Of a stretch of DNA of 7,390 bases, positions 6,135-7,390 are shown piece after piece. This DNA comes from Chloroflexota bacterium (GTDB lineage Bacteria > Chloroflexota > FW602-bin22 > JACPRP01). Position 1 is the stretch's first letter; the number at the start of each line of letters is the position of its first letter. The position numbers were made by a program, and so were the translations under genes. The notes beneath the pieces were generated by a model. The model did no database searches and was not told where the DNA came from. It saw only the letters and a list, made by a program, of their open reading frames with translations. Location of the stretch: NCBI GenBank assembly GCA_016210495.1, contig JACQUC010000245.1:1-7390 (forward strand). The letters run 5' to 3'.

Positions 6135-6830
6135 TCAGCTCTCCTCGTAGTACTTCTGTATGTCCGCCTCGTCCACCCTGATTTGACTCTGATGAATCTG
6201 GGCGCCGACGTCGTGAAGGTTTATCTCCTCGGCCACGTGTTTCATCGCGTGCTGGACGCTGTTCTTCTCGTCCAACTGTCGTTCTTTGGCCCAACGCTCG
6301 ACGACTCGGTGGACGGCGATATCCTGCACCAGATGTCGCAGGCCATCAGGGGAAGCCAGGGCTTTTCGATCACGCTCCGGAAGGGAATCCAGGGTTGCCA
6401 GGAGCTCCTCTTTGGTAATGGTGCCATCGTTGTAGGTGGCCACCACGTTCTTGTCGTCGGGTTCCGGCCAGAGCCAGGTTCCCAGGTTCTGCCAGACAAA
6501 CCAGATAAGTACAAGCCCGCCGACCAAAATCAAAGCTTGCCTGATATCAAAGCGTCTGCCACTTCCCTGGCTTGTTTCCTCATCTTTCTGTCCCGATGCC
6601 GCGGCAGGTTCGGGCAGGTCCTCCTCGCCAGGCACCGGCTCGGCAGCGCGAGGAGATGGTTCGGATGGAATTGAGCCGATGGGTCGGGCCTGGTCCTCAT
6701 CTGCGGTTGGCGCAGCGGTCGAAGACCCCGCGCTTAACCCATGGTCTTCGACTTTTGGAGCCGTCCCCTGCTCGCCGCTTCGCAGGGCTGCCTTGAAATC
6801 CTCTATCGCTTGTTTGATTACCTCGCGCAC
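6135..6830 (-). CDS. Peptidyl-prolyl isomerase/chaperone, N-terminal part ending at in-frame TGA
   Basis: These 231 residues are the front of a membrane-anchored SurA/PpiD-like foldase. Residues 1-97 form a hydrophilic, Pro/Ala/Glu-rich cytoplasmic segment, long for the family. One membrane helix spans about 98-115 (LILVGGLVLIWFVWQNLG). The extracytoplasmic SurA_N-like domain begins VVATYNDGTITKEELLATLD (129-148) and continues with DGLRHLVQDIAVHRVVERWAKERQL. It breaks off at IQKYYEES, in the middle of a typical helix. The next codons after TGA continue the family pattern in the same frame (ERLGNRPLAEVRDSIRETL), so the stop is internal to the ancestral gene. The start is GTG at 6830-6828, right after an in-frame TAG, with GGAG ten bases upstream; no in-frame ATG precedes the membrane helix. 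If terminated here, the product would be an anchored fragment without either isomerase domain. Confidence 0.8.
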   Translation of the reverse strand: MREVIKQAIEDFKAALRSGEQGTAPKVEDHGLSAGSSTAAPTADEDQARPIGSIPSEPSPRAAEPVPGEEDLPEPAAASGQKDEETSQGSGRRFDIRQALILVGGLVLIWFVWQNLGTWLWPEPDDKNVVATYNDGTITKEELLATLDSLPERDRKALASPDGLRHLVQDIAVHRVVERWAKERQLDEKNSVQHAMKHVAEEINLHDVGAQIHQSQIRVDEADIQKYYEES

Positions 6831-7020
6831 CTAGAACCTACTCCAGCGTGTGCCCATCAGGCAGGTATCTGCCGCTCTCCGGATGCTCCTGCTATTGTTG
6901 CCAGGTCGCTAGTCATAGCCGCTGCCGGAGAAATCCTGAGAATGCCCAGACCGACTAGGCCAAGCGTCTTGGACAGCGCTGAAACACAACTGAGAGAAAG
7001 CTGAGTATCATCGTTCGATT

Positions 7021-7048
7021 AGCTCCCCCTCAGGGGCGCGGGGGAGCT
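7021..7048 (-). terminator. GC-rich hairpin at the end of the lipoprotein gene
   Basis: AGCTCCCCC and GGGGGAGCT form a perfect 9-base-pair stem around a 10-base loop. On the minus strand it spans the last codons and the TGA stop (7032-7030) of the upstream gene. It resembles an intrinsic terminator, but AATCGAACG follows instead of a T run, so it may stabilise the mRNA 3' end instead. The next 190 bases (7020-6831) hold no convincing gene; I could not identify a clear promoter for the isomerase gene there. Confidence 0.5.
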
Positions 7049-7390
7049 CCTGACCTTCCTGTCGACACTCCTGTCTGGTTCGGTTGAGAGCCAGCCTCCG
7101 CCGGCTTTTGGCCCGGCACGATTGGATTTGGAGTGGGTGTGGGGGATACCGGAGGCGCAGGTTGCTTATCCTGGGAGGGCCCGACGAGAATCACGTTACG
7201 TGAGGGCTTGTAAGTGCTCACCAGCCGGAGCACCCTGGGCTCCTTGCCACTTTCGAGGACCGTGCGGATGATGGTGGACCGGAAGCCGTCTTCGGCAGTT
7301 GTCTTAGGCTTCGCTGAATGAAGGCTTAAAGACGGCTGAGAAGGTGAGGGTGCGGAACAAGTTTCTGCGGCAAGAGAGCAGGCGGAGAGA
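7030..7390 (-). CDS. Probable small lipoprotein with Pro-rich tail (5' end outside window)
   Basis: The frame is open from the right window edge to the TGA at 7032-7030, giving about 119 visible residues. At the very edge it reads LSAC (7389-7378), which fits a lipobox, with the cysteine as the future lipidated residue; the signal peptide would lie outside the window. A Ser/Pro-rich linker follows. A short folded-looking segment comes next (DGFRSTIIRTVLESGKEPR, then VLRLVSTYKPSRNVILVGP), and then a tail of about 50 residues rich in Pro, Gln, Gly and Ser. A GTG at 7233 could serve as a start for a 67-residue product, but that would cut through the plausible domain and lacks a strong ribosome site. 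I do not recognise the family. The lipoprotein call rests only on the lipobox-like residues at the edge. It is separated from the isomerase gene by a hairpin and 200 bases. Confidence 0.5.
   Translation of the reverse strand, partial: LSACSLAAETCSAPSPSQPSLSLHSAKPKTTAEDGFRSTIIRTVLESGKEPRVLRLVSTYKPSRNVILVGPSQDKQPAPPVSPTPTPNPIVPGQKPAEAGSQPNQTGVSTGRSGAPPRP

Noticed and set aside
6095..6137. Selenocysteine insertion at the internal TGA
   Set aside because: The first hairpin loop is too near the TGA, the second stem is weak, and the position is not a redox or catalytic site in this family.
6845..7018. Minus-strand frame reading LSKTLGLVGLGILRISPAAA, resembling a signal peptide
   Set aside because: No usable start codon precedes the hydrophobic part and it ends after about 20 more residues; it may be a gene remnant at most.
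1..7390. CRISPR arrays, tRNA or rRNA genes, insertion sequences, attachment sites
   Set aside because: I found no regularly spaced repeats, cloverleaf-like segments, transposase-like frames or flanking repeats.

Overview
The window reads as one bacterial membrane-protein operon on the minus strand, followed by the regulatory leader of a second transcription unit. The DNA is moderately GC-rich. Clues to the organism are indirect. There is a c-di-AMP (ydaO/yuaA-type) riboswitch, an HflK/HflC set, a membrane-anchored c-type cytochrome and a lipobox-like motif. GC-rich short hairpins and a degenerate 7-base repeat sit between genes. I favour an environmental bacterium outside the well-studied Proteobacteria, perhaps Chloroflexota-like or another deep lineage. 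The phylum is a low-confidence inference.

Layout in transcription order (high to low coordinates). At 7390-7030 is the 3' part of a probable small lipoprotein with a Pro-rich tail; it runs off the window and ends in a GC-rich hairpin. About 200 bases without a convincing gene follow. At 6830-4638 is a membrane-anchored peptidyl-prolyl isomerase/chaperone of the SurA/PpiD type with two parvulin domains, interrupted by a single in-frame TGA at 6137-6135. At 4601-2991 is a 536-residue fusion of a six-helix cation diffusion facilitator (CDF) membrane domain to a complete HflK-type SPFH protein. Two hairpins follow. At 2862-1879 is HflC, at 1876-659 a second HflK, and at 658-314 a small membrane-anchored cytochrome c. 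The genes from HflC to the cytochrome are separated by 0-2 bases and are surely co-transcribed.

Downstream of the cytochrome a near-consensus promoter (228-200) starts a new transcript. Its leader carries a complete c-di-AMP riboswitch that ends at base 1, so the controlled gene lies just outside the window.

How the parts may work together: HflK and HflC normally form a large periplasm-facing cage around the FtsH protease and modulate membrane-protein turnover. Here there are two HflK-type subunits, one covalently tied to a metal-transporter-like membrane domain, plus a membrane-tethered foldase and a tethered cytochrome. By predicted topology all the soluble domains face outside the cytoplasm. 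This suggests an envelope quality-control module with a metal or redox connection. That reading is inference; no FtsH gene is visible here. The most unusual items are the CDF-HflK fusion, the in-frame TGA in the isomerase gene and the riboswitch at the left edge.
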